Shown: piece by piece, positions 1-11,220 of the stretch
Position numbering within the stretch: the first letter of the stretch is position 1
How the letters are laid out: the number at the start of each line of letters is the position of its first letter
NCBI GenBank assembly: GCA_030280995.1
Contig: JASXTE010000017.1
Span: 16,923,498-16,987,497 of the forward strand
Reading direction: 5' to 3'
Length of the DNA: 64,000 bases
Source: Hemileia vastatrix
Taxonomy: Eukaryota; Basidiomycota; Pucciniomycetes; Pucciniales; Zaghouaniaceae
Position numbers and translations under genes: made by a program
The notes under the pieces: model-generated
Databases searched by the model: none
The model's input: the letters and a program-made list of their open reading frames with translations, nothing else
What the model was told of the DNA's origin: nothing

Positions 1-3000
1 CTAGAAGAAGTATTCTCAGACTTAGAAGGTGAAGTTACGAGACGTATAAATCTCTCCATGTCCACTGCTGGTTCCGCCTTAAGTGTAGATACCAAGAAGA
101 ATAAAAATTATTGTTCTAAGGGTAAACATAACCCTCTTGCTCCTCATCAAGAATCATCCTGTTTTCAATTACATCCCAAAAAACGTGAGGAGTTCTTAAA
201 AAGGAAAAAAGAAAAAGAGTCAACAGGTAAAGTATTGGCTGTTATAATGGAGGCTTTACCCAATCATGTGGTCTTGGACAGTGGGGCGTCATACTCTCTC
301 TTCAATAACAGGGCCTTATTTACATCTTTCTCCAGCACAAACATGCGCTTGTCTACAGCTAACGGCGAAGAATTCTCTGCACTTGGTCAAGGAGTAGTGA
401 AATTAATGACTGAATCTGGTTATAAACTTACTATACCATCCTTATACTCCCCTTCCGTTCAAACACCTTTGGTTGCAGCTACTGACTTACTTCATGATGG
501 TTGGAGTCTTGTTAATTCGCAGGGTGTATATACTATTCAAAATAAAAATAAAGTCATTATCACATGTTCAACTCTGGGAAATATCATAAGTTTTCCCATC
601 CAAACCAACATTGTATGTAACGTCAATACTCTCTCACTCTCAAAACTAGATATCCTACATTGTAGTAGTGGACTCCCTAACAATAGAGTAATGAAATTAC
701 TATATCCCAATGTCGATTTTTCCAATTACGTTTGCAAAGCGTGCAATCTTGCCAAATCGCACATACTACCTTACCCAGGATCCTTCCCTGCACCACAAAG
801 ATGTCTAGATATCATTCATATGGACCTCTGTGGCCCTATTGATCCTATATCAAAAGGTGGTAAACTATACTTTCTGCAAATAGTCGATGGCTATTCTAAA
901 TTTCGACATATTTATTTCTTACTTCATAAATCTGAAGTTTTTAGTCATTATAAAACCTTTGAATCATTAGCAGAAAATATTTGCAATAATAAAATCAAAT
1001 ATGTAGTCACTGATAACGGTGGTGAATTCTCCAACAATACTATTAAAAATTACTATTCTACTAGAGGCATCACTCACTTATTAACGGCTCCTTACTCCCC
1101 ACAACAGAATCCGATTTCTGAACGAGGTAATCGTACATTGGTTGAAAAAGCCAAATGTTTACTTATTCAGAGTGGTCTAGACAGTTCTTGGTGGGCCGAA
1201 GCAATACAAACGGCCAATTTTTTGCTTAATAGAACTCCTTCCTTTAACCTTCCGAATAATTCCTCTCCCCTGGACTTATGGTCCAAAGATAAAACTAATA
1301 CCACTACTCTTCATCCTTTTGGATGTGATGCTATTGTTAATATACCTAAAGCCAAACGAGAAGGAAAATTCGGTCCTTCAGGAGAGGAAGGAATGTTGTT
1401 AGGATTTGTAGACGGCCACAATAATTATTGTGTCTACTTACCAAAATCGGATTCAACAATAATCACTCATGATGTCAAGTTTTACAATACATTTACAATA
1501 GCTCATAAAATTACTAAAGGTATTGATACTGTAGAAAAGCTTGTTTTCCCTGAACTGGATACTATTAACTTTGAGTCTGCTCAACAAACTATCAATGAAA
1601 CCGAAGAGAGTCTATCCACCTCAATAGCTGAGTTTTCCGAACCCACACAATCTAATCAAATCCAAGAAATTGCAATATCAGAATCATCCTCTGATGATGC
1701 CAGCACTAGCAATACTTCTGCTGAAAATACCCACGAACTACCTCAATATAAGCATTTTGCCTGGGTTGACAAGCAAACACCTCCAGCACAAGAAATATCG
1801 TCCAACATAGATGTTTCAAATATACTACCTTACAGTCGTCGCAGTAAACAAATCAATTTCACCGTTGCAGCCTCAGATGCACCTACGTCTTACTATGAAG
1901 CCGTTCAAAGTTCGGAAAGTGATGAATGGAAAAGAGCTATTTCAACTGAGTTAGAAAGCATCGAAAAGCATGAAGTTTGGGATGAAATTCCATGTTCCAA
2001 TGACACTCATCTATTAGGCACCACTTGGACCTTTAGGAGAAAAACAGACGCTGAAGGAAATATACTCAAGTATAAAGCAAGACTGTGCGTTCAAGGCTTT
2101 GCTCAAATTGAAGGCATTGAATATAATGACACCTTTGCTCCTACTGGCCGACTTTCTACCCTCAGATTTCTATTAGGAATTGCTGCGTTCAACAACTGGC
2201 AACTACATCAAATGGACGTTAGATCTGCATTTTTACATGGTATCCCAGAAGAAGAGCTATATCTGAAACTTCCCTTAGGCTACACTCCCAAACTACTTAA
2301 TAGCTGTCTCAAACTAAAAAAATCCTTGTATGGACTAAAACAAAGTCCGCGTTGCTGGTATACTGTTCTTATTAACTTCTTTGCCAGCATTGATTTCTCC
2401 CCCAGTAAAGCAGACCCGTGTTTATTTATTAGCAATAGTAAAGAAAAACCCTGTTACGTCTTCCTACATGTTGATGACATGATCATTGGTGGCCCTGATG
2501 TGTCTTATTTCAAAAACAAAATTAAGAATATCTTTGACATGGATGACCAGGGTGATCTTAAGTGGGTCTTGGGAATGAAGGTTATTCGTGACTATAATAA
2601 TAAAACTATACAATTATCTCAATCACTATATATTAAAAATTTACTCACTGAATTTTCTTTACAAGATTGTAAACCTACTAGTACTCCTTTAATACCTAAC
2701 ATTAAATTTAGTAGTGACTCTTCAAGTGTAGAACCTAATGCTTTTCCTTATAGAAGAGCTATTGGTCTTTTAAACTATTTAGTTTTATGTACTCGTCCAG
2801 ATCTAGCATATACAGCTAGTTTATTATCTCAAAATCTTAACAATCCCACCTTGGAACATATCGCTGCTTTTAAGCACGCTCTTAGGTATCTTGCTGGCAC
2901 TCAAGATCTAGCTCTTACCCTTGGTAATGTACCAAATTCATCCCTCAACTCACTCAGCGGTTACGCCGATGCAAACTGGAGTGATACCGATGATTGTAGG

Positions 3001-3405
3001 TCAACCTCCGGTAGCCTAATCTTTCATCTTGGACTTATTAACTGGCGCTCACGCAAACAACCAGTCGTTTCCCTCTCAACCACTGAAGCCGAATTTCGCG
3101 CAATGACCGAATCAGCTCAAGACTTACTCTGGATTGAACAGTTATTTACTGACTTCAACCTACAATTAAATAAGAGCACATTATACTGTGATAATCAAGG
3201 TGCTATCAAGCTAACAAAAAACCCTTTATATCAACACAGAACTCGCCATGTTAACAGGCAACTTCACTGGCTCCGCGATATTGTCTCTCAAAACAAACTA
3301 ATTTTAAAATATCTTCCAGCGTGTCATATGTGGGCTGACTTTTTAACTAAATCTTTACCTAAGCCTGCGCATCTAGCCTGTCTTAATCAAGTACATTTGA
3401 AATAA
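1..3405 (+). CDS. Ty1/copia gag-pol polyprotein, 5' end outside window
   Basis: The frame is open from base 1; the first ATG (58) is internal, so this is the 3' 1134 codons of a longer polyprotein. In order: a knuckle-like C-x4-H-x5-H-x4-C motif (about 112-165), aspartic protease VLDSGAS (about 274), integrase with HMDLCGP (about 820), VTDNGGEF (about 1008) and the SERGNRT glutamate (about 1120), reverse transcriptase with QMDVRSAFLHG (about 2208) and HVDDMII (about 2468, the YxDD box), and RNase H with ADANWSD, TEAEFRAM and CDNQGAIKL (2966-3200). The order protease-integrase-RT-RNase H defines Ty1/copia. There is no internal stop or frameshift in 3.4 kb and the catalytic residues are in place, so it may be active or recently so. 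It ends 23 bp before its 3' LTR. Rust-type copia elements have a similar knuckle; that comparison is from memory. Confidence 0.95.
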   Translation, partial: LEEVFSDLEGEVTRRINLSMSTAGSALSVDTKKNKNYCSKGKHNPLAPHQESSCFQLHPKKREEFLKRKKEKESTGKVLAVIMEALPNHVVLDSGASYSLFNNRALFTSFSSTNMRLSTANGEEFSALGQGVVKLMTESGYKLTIPSLYSPSVQTPLVAATDLLHDGWSLVNSQGVYTIQNKNKVIITCSTLGNIISFPIQTNIVCNVNTLSLSKLDILHCSSGLPNNRVMKLLYPNVDFSNYVCKACNLAKSHILPYPGSFPAPQRCLDIIHMDLCGPIDPISKGGKLYFLQIVDGYSKFRHIYFLLHKSEVFSHYKTFESLAENICNNKIKYVVTDNGGEFSNNTIKNYYSTRGITHLLTAPYSPQQNPISERGNRTLVEKAKCLLIQSGLDSSWWAEAIQTANFLLNRTPSFNLPNNSSPLDLWSKDKTNTTTLHPFGCDAIVNIPKAKREGKFGPSGEEGMLLGFVDGHNNYCVYLPKSDSTIITHDVKFYNTFTIAHKITKGIDTVEKLVFPELDTINFESAQQTINETEESLSTSIAEFSEPTQSNQIQEIAISESSSDDASTSNTSAENTHELPQYKHFAWVDKQTPPAQEISSNIDVSNILPYSRRSKQINFTVAASDAPTSYYEAVQSSESDEWKRAISTELESIEKHEVWDEIPCSNDTHLLGTTWTFRRKTDAEGNILKYKARLCVQGFAQIEGIEYNDTFAPTGRLSTLRFLLGIAAFNNWQLHQMDVRSAFLHGIPEEELYLKLPLGYTPKLLNSCLKLKKSLYGLKQSPRCWYTVLINFFASIDFSPSKADPCLFISNSKEKPCYVFLHVDDMIIGGPDVSYFKNKIKNIFDMDDQGDLKWVLGMKVIRDYNNKTIQLSQSLYIKNLLTEFSLQDCKPTSTPLIPNIKFSSDSSSVEPNAFPYRRAIGLLNYLVLCTRPDLAYTASLLSQNLNNPTLEHIAAFKHALRYLAGTQDLALTLGNVPNSSLNSLSGYADANWSDTDDCRSTSGSLIFHLGLINWRSRKQPVVSLSTTEAEFRAMTESAQDLLWIEQLFTDFNLQLNKSTLYCDNQGAIKLTKNPLYQHRTRHVNRQLHWLRDIVSQNKLILKYLPACHMWADFLTKSLPKPAHLACLNQVHLK

Positions 3406-3428
3406 TTGCATTATACAGCATGGGGGGG

Positions 3429-3984
3429 TGTTGAGGTTTAACTGTTAATGTACTGTTAAATTTATTTTCTTTTAATTACCATTACTTATATTACGTTCCA
3501 TTTAACCGTTATAAAGTCTCTCGCTTATTGGGTTACTATTTTTCACTGTCCAATTTATTTAATTTCCGAAGTATAATTCCGTGAATCCTATACTCTTACT
3601 TCACTATAAAGATGGCTTTGTTAACTCCTATTGTCTCTCATCTTCTCTTGCCATCTTTACTAATTATTCTCTACTTAGTTTCTCTTACTGTCCAATTGCC
3701 TCTGCCGTCCAAAGCTCTGAGTTTTATCTCTTACTTTTTATATTTAGGTAAAACGTATGTGTGCTGTATAATGCAATGTTATTATCTTCTCTTGCCATCT
3801 TTACTAATTATTCTCTACTTAGTTTCTCTTACTGTCCAATTGCCTCTGCCGTCCAAAGCTCTGAGTTTTATCTCTTACTTTTTATATTTAGGTAAAACTT
3901 TCTCTTACTGTCCAATTGCCTCTGCCGTCCAAAGCTCTGAGTTTTATCTCTTACTTTTTATATTTAGTCCCTAACCTTTTCACA
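3429..3984 (+). repeat. 3' LTR of the first copia element
   Basis: A polypurine tract (ATGGGGGGG) ends at 3428 and is followed by TGTTGAGGTTTAAC, the expected LTR start. The end is put near 3984 (CTAACCTTTTCACA), where the sequence resembles an imperfect inverted copy of the start. The 5' LTR is outside the window, so the right boundary and TSD cannot be checked. The LTR carries the internal duplications listed separately. Confidence 0.6.
3641..3967 (+). repeat. Tandem duplication inside the copia LTR
   Basis: A block of about 110 bp (3641-3754) is repeated almost exactly at 3784-3897, and its last 70 bp appear a third time at 3898-3967. The units begin near TTGCCATCTTTACTAATT and end near TTTATATTTAGGTAAAA. 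An open frame through the repeats (3612-3974) is a by-product of the duplication and not a gene. Confidence 0.9.
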
Positions 3985-4425
3985 TCTGGTAATTAGATCA
4001 CTGTTTATTACTCTGTTTTCACTGGTTTTTGCTACAATTGGCTTTGTTTTGTTGAAATGTTAGCTCTTCATTTAACTTAACTCTTGCACTGTCTCTCTGG
4101 TATAGTCTTGCAAGCTATATCAGGTATCTTGCTGTCTCTGGTATAGCTTTGCAACCTACATCAAGTATCTTGCTTTCTCTGGTGTGTACATTGGTCTACA
4201 TTTCAGTTCTTTGGTGTAGTGGTCTGTCTGGAGACTACTTCCTTGACTTATTAGGCAGTCAAGTTTCTGGAAAGGGGTTTTAGCAATCAAGACTCAATTT
4301 ACTTTGGCAGGTAAGTCTCACTTTATTTTTCTAAAGGGACAGGGGATTTTCTCTCTGGTTTTCTTCAACTCCCTTTATCAAGGCCTATAGCTAGTACTAT
4401 AGGAATGTCTACAGCTTCATCACAA
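3985..4425 (+). repeat. Direct repeat, first copy (LTR-like)
   Basis: This stretch is repeated at 5100-5530. Shared blocks include TTTTCACTG, CTTCATTTAACT, TCTCTGGT.TAG, AAGGGACAGGGG, CAACTCCCTT and TATAGCTAGTACTATAGGA, in the same order. Two direct copies separated by 0.7 kb look like LTRs or LTR fragments of a gypsy family, but clear TG/CA ends and a TSD were not found. Confidence 0.6.
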
Positions 4426-5099
4426 TCAAGGAAGGACCCAGAACCATTGTGGTTTTCTAATATTTCCAGAGGCCTTTGTTGGTCTTTTTGGCGCTGTTTT
4501 TGTATGTCTTAATTGACATTGGTTGAAGAAATAGGTATTTTTTGGTTTTCATTCAGTGAATATTGATATTATGGGTATGTGGGTACTACCATTGGATAGC
4601 CCTGGTTTTTCTCTATATTTGATGTCCTCTTGATATTTTTCATATTCCAAGTTTTAAGGGGTCATTTACTCACTTTTCATTTCTAAAAGATAGCTGTTTA
4701 ATTTTGTTTTTCATGTTTTACGGGATAACCTTAAGTCTTAGTTTAAGTGCTTAGTACCATTAAGTAGAGCTAATTTGGCTCTATATTTTATGTCTCAATG
4801 TTTTCATAGCCTAATTTTGTGTTTTAAGGGTTTTAGTAGTAGTGGTGTATTTTTCTAAGTATTTTGGGCTTTATTGGAGGTTTTTGGTGGTTTTCTGGCT
4901 TCAGGGAGGTCGGGCCACGTCTAGGCGGGCCGCCTGCCTCAGTTATAGAAGGCTGGGGAGGATTTCTAGAGGGTTTTTATTCAATTTGGCTGCCAAAAGC
5001 ACCAAATTTGTTGCTGTGCATGGATTTTTTAGGTTGTGGTCTGTGTGTACATACTGAATAAGACAGTTTGGGGCAACTTTAACTATCATACAACCATCC
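4426..5099. other. Unassigned spacer between the direct repeats
   Basis: T-rich sequence with no convincing coding frame. Two short overlapping frames at 4842-5061 are not supported by composition or by a recognisable motif. It may be the interior of a deleted element. Confidence 0.5.
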
Positions 5100-5530
5100 A
5101 GATGTGATATCATTTTTTCTCACTCAGTTTTCACTGTTTTTTGGCCACAATTGGCTGTGTTTTTTTCAAGTTTAGTTCTTCATTTAACTCAACTTTGGCA
5201 ACTGGTTTCTCTGGTGTAGCTTTGCAACCTGCATCAAGTATTATTGCTGTTTTCTGTGCAACAAGTGCACAGTGTTTTGTTTTCTGGTGTGGATCTTTCT
5301 GAATTTTAGGTTTCTGGTTCTTTGGCTCTCAGTGGTCTTCTATTGGCTACTGTCTTGACTTGTTAAGAAGTCAAGAAGTGTGTTGGAAGGGGTATATTAA
5401 AAGAATCTAATTTGCTGTAGCAAATAAAAACTCACTTGGTATTTCTTAAAGGGACAGGGGTTTTTCTCTCCATTTTTACTCCAACTCCCTTGGTCAAGGC
5501 GTATAGCTAGTACTATAGGATTTTCTACAC
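5100..5530 (+). repeat. Direct repeat, second copy (LTR-like)
   Basis: Second copy of the 3985-4425 repeat. It ends at TTTTCTACAC and then passes abruptly into gypsy integrase-tail coding sequence, so this junction is a deletion or recombination breakpoint. A diverged copy of its last 80 bp is at 11776-11860. Confidence 0.6.
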
Positions 5531-5539
5531 CATGGGTTA

Positions 5540-5976
5540 CAGGTAGGTGACAAGGTTTGGTTAAGCCCAAATTTCCTTTCCACATTACACCCCAGTTCTA
5601 AATTAGATCACAAGAAAGTGGGGCCATTAAAAGTCAAATGCAAGTTATCTGACTCAGCTTATGAACTGGAACTACCAGTCTCAATGAGACAATTACATCC
5701 AGTCTTCAAAGTTTTATTGCTCACAAAGCATAAAGAAGATACAATTCCAGGAAGCCCAGAAGAGCCACCAGTGCCAATCCAGGTGGTAAATGATGAGGGG
5801 TTTGAAGTGGAGAAAGTTGTTTCTAAGAGGGTGTAAAGGGGAAAGGTTCAGTACTTGGTGAATTGGAAAGGTTATGGGATTGGAGATAAGTCTTGGGAAC
5901 CAGTAGAAAATTTGGTGAATTTAAAGGAAAGGTTGAAGGAGTTTGAGAAGGAGGGCAGGGGACAGGAGGGGTAAAA
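5540..5976 (+). pseudogene. Ty3/gypsy integrase C-terminus and chromodomain (fragment C)
   Basis: Reads in one frame from VGDKVWLSPNFL, an integrase GPY/F-type tail (KKVGPLKVKCKL, HPVFKVLLL), into a chromodomain with YLVNWKGYG and SWEPVENLVN. A single TAA at about 5834 interrupts it just before the chromodomain core. Chromodomains on fungal gypsy integrases direct integration to particular chromatin. Everything 5' of the integrase tail is missing, replaced by the LTR-like repeat at 5530. A normal stop is followed 10 bp later by a purine tract and an LTR start. Confidence 0.85.
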
Positions 5977-5986
5977 GAGGGGGTAA

Positions 5987-6310
5987 TGTTAGGATTTGGT
6001 TGAGAGGTGGAAGAGTGAATAATGCATAAGTTGGTTATATGGGGCAAGCACTGTGGAGTGCTCCCCATTGGACAACTTATCTAGTAATTCAGTTATTCTC
6101 TAGTCTCACTGCTAATTGGCAAAGTCAGTCCTGTCTTCTCTCACTGTTGGAAGTTCCAACATAGTCAGTCTTAGTTAATCTCACTGCTGCATACAGCATA
6201 GTCAGTTCCATCTTAGGCTAGTGGTAGTCCACCTTTTTAGGTCTTAAAGATTTTCTTAAGAAATGGTGTTCTTTTATTCTCAGTCTAAATAGTTTATTTC
6301 AAATCCTAAC
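5987..6310 (+). repeat. LTR following gypsy fragment C
   Basis: Begins TGTTAGGATTTGG just after a purine tract (AAAAGAGGGGGTAA), as expected for the 3' LTR of fragment C. It ends near AAATCCTAAC, the inverted complement of its start. It abuts the RNase H coding sequence of a second gypsy fragment. No TSD can be tested because the element's 5' end is missing. Confidence 0.7.
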
Positions 6311-7965
6311 TGATCACAATTCTTGAGATACTTCAAGTCTTCCAAATTACTAACTAGATGTCAGGATAGGTTGGCTGAGTTCTTATCTGAATTTTATCTT
6401 ACTATTACTTACCACCCAGAAAAAAATTGGGCAGCTCCAGATATTCTATCACGTCAGGATGACATTTATCTGCAGAAGGGGGAGGCATTTTCTGACAAGA
6501 AACTAGAAAATGTGAAATTAATTTTTTAAAATATCAATGTTAATGACTCATCAACTTAGAATGATAACAATATAATCAATTCAAAATCCACTATCAAACA
6601 TTTGAGAAGCTCAATCAAAGGATGATTATTGTTTGGGGATTTAAGACAAAATACTCTTAAAGAAAGGGGCCTAGAGATTGATTATAGAATCATGTCTGTT
6701 AGTATTCAAAGGTGGAGTAGTAATACCTGAAAATAAGGATATAAAGTTATGTATTTCTAGTTGTAGACATGATTCTCCATTAGCTGATGATTTTGGTGTT
6801 GATAAAACATAACATTTAATAGCAAGGGATTTCTTCTGGCCAGGAATGACCAGGGAAATTAAGGACTATATTAAAGCATGTTATGAATGTAATAGGAACA
6901 ACGTACCTTGACACAGGAAGTATGGGATGCTTCAACCACTTCCAATTTCCTGTAAACAGTGGGAATCAATTTTGATGGATTTCATTTCTCAATTACCTCC
7001 ATCAGATAGCCTTGATGCTATATTAGCCATATTTGATAGATTTTCTAAAATGTCTATTTTTATTAGAACTAATACTAGTGCGACTGCAGAAGATTTAGCT
7101 AAATAATTTTTAGAATTTTTATTTTCCAAATATGGCTTACCCACTGATATTATTTCAGATAGTGGATCCCTGTTTGTCTCCACTTTCTGGACTCAAATTT
7201 GTCAAAAATAAATATTACAATGAATATTTTGACTGCTTATCATTCTTAAACTGAGGGGAAAAATAAAATAATCAACCAAATACTTGAACAATATCTTTGA
7301 ATGTATTTCAACTACCAAAAATACAATTGGACCACATGGTTACCATTGGCCAAAATTGCTTATAATAAATCAACACATTCTTTGACAAAACAATCTCCAT
7401 TCAAAACAATTTATGAATGAAATCCTAAATTCAATCCAATTCATGTAAGAATTAATCATCTTGATTATCATTATCTTTTAACCAATTCACAACTTCAAGG
7501 AAAGCTGAAATCTAGCCTTGAGGTGGTGAATTGAAGATATAAGGAACAGGACAACAAATATTGACAGTCTTCTCCACCTTTTAAACCAGGAAATAAAGTA
7601 TGGCTTGACTCTAAAAATATTTGAAGAACTCAACCATCAAGGAAGTTATTAGAGAAGTACTTGGGTTGATTTTAAATTGATGCAGAAGTTTCTAAAAATA
7701 CATTTCTACTCAAGTTACCTTTAAAATAGAAATCAATTCATCATTTTTTTCACATATCTCTTCTAGAACTGGCTTGAGAAATATACCTGGGAAAGAATCA
7801 ACCCCCTCTGGAACCGGTTGAAGTAGAAGATTACTAGAATGGGAATCAAGCCAGATTCTTGATTCAAGAAGGCGCAAGGGAAAACTCCAATATGTTGTGG
7901 AATGGGAAGGCTACCTCAATGACTCAAATAAAACATCTTGGGAACCAGCCATCAATGTTTCAACC
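6311..7965 (+). pseudogene. Decayed Ty3/gypsy RNase H, integrase and chromodomain (fragment D)
   Basis: Recognisable pieces in order: RNase H C-terminus (DHNS..RYFKSSKLL, PEKNWAAPDILSR; 6311-6530), integrase zinc-binding part (YIKACYECNRN), integrase core ([13 protein letters not shown] near 6960; FSKYGLPTDIISD near 7125), GPY/F remnants and a chromodomain (KLQYVVEWEGY, TSWEPAINV; about 7880-7960). Many stops and frame changes make it a dead copy, older than fragment C. The chromodomain is cut by a reverse-oriented solo LTR at 7966 and resumes at 9485. Confidence 0.85.
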
Positions 7966-9484
7966 TGTCAGGCTGAGTTCAAGAACAGAGATGTGAAATA
8001 GCTTGAATAGTTAGTTTTCTAGAATATTTTAGTGTCCTATATGAATACTGTAGTACAAATCCAAAAAGTATTAAAATATAACTCAATATAAGTGTCTCAG
8101 TAATTTTAATCTCACTAATTATAAATGGGTTGCAATCTTATAGCTGGTAGAAAAATAGATGTAATAATTCAGATACTATTCAAAGAATTTATAAGTAATG
8201 TTGATATGTATTGTAATTTTGTTGGTTATATATTTTTATTGTAATGCTAAAGAATGTAGAAAACAAAACCAAAAACCCCCTCCTATTATGCCCAATAAAT
8301 CCCCAATGAACCCCTTGATTTACCAGTCCTATACACAGCTAATGATTCCTCATTCTAGCTGATAAACCTGTAAAACAACATAAAGAATGATATCAGCCGC
8401 CAAAATCATGGAGTAATAGGGATAATCCATTAAAAATAAAGAATAAGCAAAATGGAGAGTATATGTGTGTAATATCTTAAAATAAAGGACTAAAAAAAGA
8501 AAGAATAGCAGTAAATTTTACACAATATTAAGGGGGATCAATAGTAGAAATTATGGGGCTAATTATGATAATATACTACGTGAAATCCCCATCCGAAAAT
8601 AACTAATATTGACTGAGAAACCACTGAAAAACCCAAAAAAGGGCGTGAGATGTGGGGTAAATAAATGAAGTCCTTGGCAGGCACTGGCACAGGTAAATCT
8701 TTGACTAATTTAGGTAAATTTAAGCATGGTAGTGAAGTAAATTTGCCAAGCTTGATGTTATTAATGAAATTAGTGCATATAATAAGGTCAATGCACCTAT
8801 AATTAAATTAGGACACTAAATAAGTGCCTGTTACCTATTTTAGTGTATTTTTCCACAGTGGGTGTATAATGTGGGGTAATTATAGTGTGAAAAAGCTATC
8901 TTTGCTAAAAATGAAGCTATTCACATGGGAAAATTGCAGGAAGTATGTGGCCAGTACACAGAAGCCATTTCTGGCATAAAAAACACCAAATTTGAAAAGT
9001 GTTATTTTTATGCATTTGAGTAGCCAAATAAATAGTCCTAATTAAGACAAATTGATATTTCAAGGGGCATTTTTAATATTATAAACTTTATAGCACATCT
9101 TCAACTTTTAAGTGATTTAAAGTGCATTTCTTGTTTTTCACATAAAACAATCAAAACAACAGCTTTAAGTCTACTTAAAAATTATGAAGCCTTATTTTTA
9201 AGGCTCTTAAGACTATCCTGGCATATTACAACTGAATATTAAGTGCATAAGACTTATAAAAGGTGGATTTATGCATGTATATAGGTGTTATAATGGCATA
9301 TATTGCATTTTGTCATAATTTTAACCTATGTATACAGCTTGTGTACCTTTATTTATTTTTCCCATGTATGGTCTGTGTGTTTAAAATTATTTATAAGTAC
9401 TTTTATTGTTCCCATTTATGGTGCATGTGATTAAAATAATTTATCATTACTTTTTACTGAGTCCTTGGGATATCCAGGCTGACA
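7966..9484 (-). mobile_element. Solo LTR (family G) inserted in a gypsy chromodomain
   Basis: Minus-strand LTR of 1519 bp with ends TGTCAGGCT and CAGGCTGACA, closely matching the LTR at 37461-38962 in reverse complement. The flanks CAACC and CAAAC look like a 5-bp TSD with one mismatch. Coding sense supports this: the interrupted chromodomain continues across the insertion, with CPELLNSFH immediately after 9489. Compared with the 37461 copy it has lost many CpG sites to TG or CA, so it appears the older insertion. Confidence 0.88.
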
Positions 9485-9535
9485 CAAACTGTCCTGAACT
9501 TTTAAATTCTTTTCACATAAAATATCCTTAAAAAG
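9485..9535 (+). pseudogene. Tail of the split chromodomain of fragment D
   Basis: The frame reads CPELLNSFH, the usual end of a gypsy chromodomain (N-x-x-N-CPEL-x-x-x-F-H), and then stops. It is the continuation of the chromodomain that ends at 7965. Confidence 0.75.
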
Positions 9536-10174
9536 CTAAACCTTAACTTAATTTTTTCTTTCCATAAAACTTTTAAAACATTTAATTCCTTTTCTTTTTT
9601 TGGACTAAATCAAATTTTATTTTTTATATATATTATTTTTTCATTTCATTTCTTTTCCAAATTTTTTTAAATACTTAAACAAATTTAATCAAATTAAAAT
9701 AAAATAAAACTAAATCAAAATTTATGTTTCTCTAAATCTTACTACACAAAATTGCATTTTTTTTCCTTTCTTATCAGTTATTTTTATATATTTTCCAAAA
9801 CTTCAATTCAACCTCAACTCAATTTATTCTTTTATCAAAAACTCAGAAAAATGTATTTTTTATCTTTTCTTTTTTCTTTTTCTCTTTTCTCCTAAATTAA
9901 ACAGTTCTCAAACATCAAAATCTTCATGATACAACTCAAAACCATCTTATTTCTTCAGGCAAATCTAAAATTTTTCTTTTTCCTTATATAAATCAATTCA
10001 TCTTATCCTATAATATTTCTTTTTTAAAATGCATTTTTTTCTTTCTTTTAAAACTTTTCATTTAAAACAAATTTATTTTAACTTTGCTCCTTTTTTCTTT
10101 TTTCTTTTTATTCAAATTAATAAAACTAAATTTAAAACTTTAAAGCAAAAAAAAATTTTTTTTTTTAAATTTCT
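9536..10174. other. AT-rich low-complexity stretch
   Basis: Runs of T, TTC and A with no open frame of note. Probably the decayed 3' end of gypsy fragment D and simple sequence. No gene seen. Confidence 0.5.
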
Positions 10175-10179
10175 TAATA

Positions 10180-10377
10180 GGGGGTATCAAAGTTAACAAT
10201 TTATAATTATTTAGAAGGCATTTGACAAAACACAAAGAAATTCACAAACTTGACATTAATTCTCAGTAGAAAGGTGTTTTAGGGGCACAATATGGCATAT
10301 TTAAAGAAATAATCATGTTTGATTTGGTGGGAAAAAGAGGTATTTTGAAATGGAAGATTTCTAACTTTGATACCCCC
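10180..10377. mobile_element. 198-bp MITE with GGGGGTATC ends
   Basis: Perfect 16-bp terminal inverted repeats, GGGGGTATCAAAGTTA at 10180 and its complement ending at 10377. Both sides are flanked by TAATA, a 5-bp direct repeat (10175-10179 and 10378-10382). It has no coding capacity. The superfamily is unclear: the TSD could also be read as shorter, because TA-rich flanks match easily. Confidence 0.82.
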
Positions 10378-10382
10378 TAATA

Positions 10383-11220
10383 TTTTCTTTCTTTTTCTTT
10401 TTCAATGTTAATTTCTTCTCTTTCTTAAAAAAATAAAATTTAAACAAAAAAAAGAAAACAAAAAATTAACAAATATTCAAGATAAAACTATATACAAGTT
10501 TTTCTTTCTTTTTTTTCTTTTTCATAATTTTCTCGTCTATTTTTCTCTGAATCTATTCCATCATCTCTTCAACTACTATTCAAATCTCCCTTCTACTATT
10601 TTAAAAAACAACTTCCTCCCTAAATGGAACCACCTCTCCAATATACAGTAATTCCTTTGCTAAATCAAAGGAAAGGCATCAAATATGCTGCCAATCTAGT
10701 CACACCATTTTTTGACAAAGGTGGTTCATCAAGCCTGCCCCAGTGTGGAAGCCAAAAGATTAGTACAGTACTTATTTTTATTAAAAGAGGGTTTATTGAA
10801 GTTTATTATTGAGATTGGAAAAGTCAATCTAAATCTATAATTTTTTATATTTAAAGGAATGAGTAATTTAAATGGTTAAAAAGGGTTAATTTTACAGTTC
10901 AAGATTAAAAAATTAATTTATGGTCAGAAAATGAAAGTATAGGTATAAAAGTGTATTTAAATTAAATTTAGGAGTCTAAAGAACCTTTAGGAAATTTTTG
11001 TGAAAGTTTTACAATATTTCTGCTATTTTTAGTAATTTTATAAATTATTTTTGATTATTTTTGATTTTTGCATAATTTACTTAACTTTGATGATTTTTAC
11101 TAGATGAATATAGCTTTTCAGCCTACAAAAGCTAGATGGCATTATAAAGGAAAAGTAGCTTTATTATCTGTAAATTTTCTGGATTATTTATTAGTTTTTT
11201 TATGTTCTAATTGAGTCCAG
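10383..11220. other. Intergenic AT-rich sequence
   Basis: Pyrimidine and A runs to about 10610, then a short frame at 10624-10812 that starts within TACAGTAATTCC-type sequence resembling a Tc1/mariner end. I do not regard it as a gene. The remainder is AT-rich with no feature I can support. Confidence 0.4.

Noticed and set aside
3612..3974. 120-codon frame at the end of the first copia element
   Set aside because: Lies inside the LTR and is made by its tandem duplication.
4842..5061. Two overlapping frames of 65-71 codons
   Set aside because: No motif, no preferred frame, and located between LTR-like repeats.
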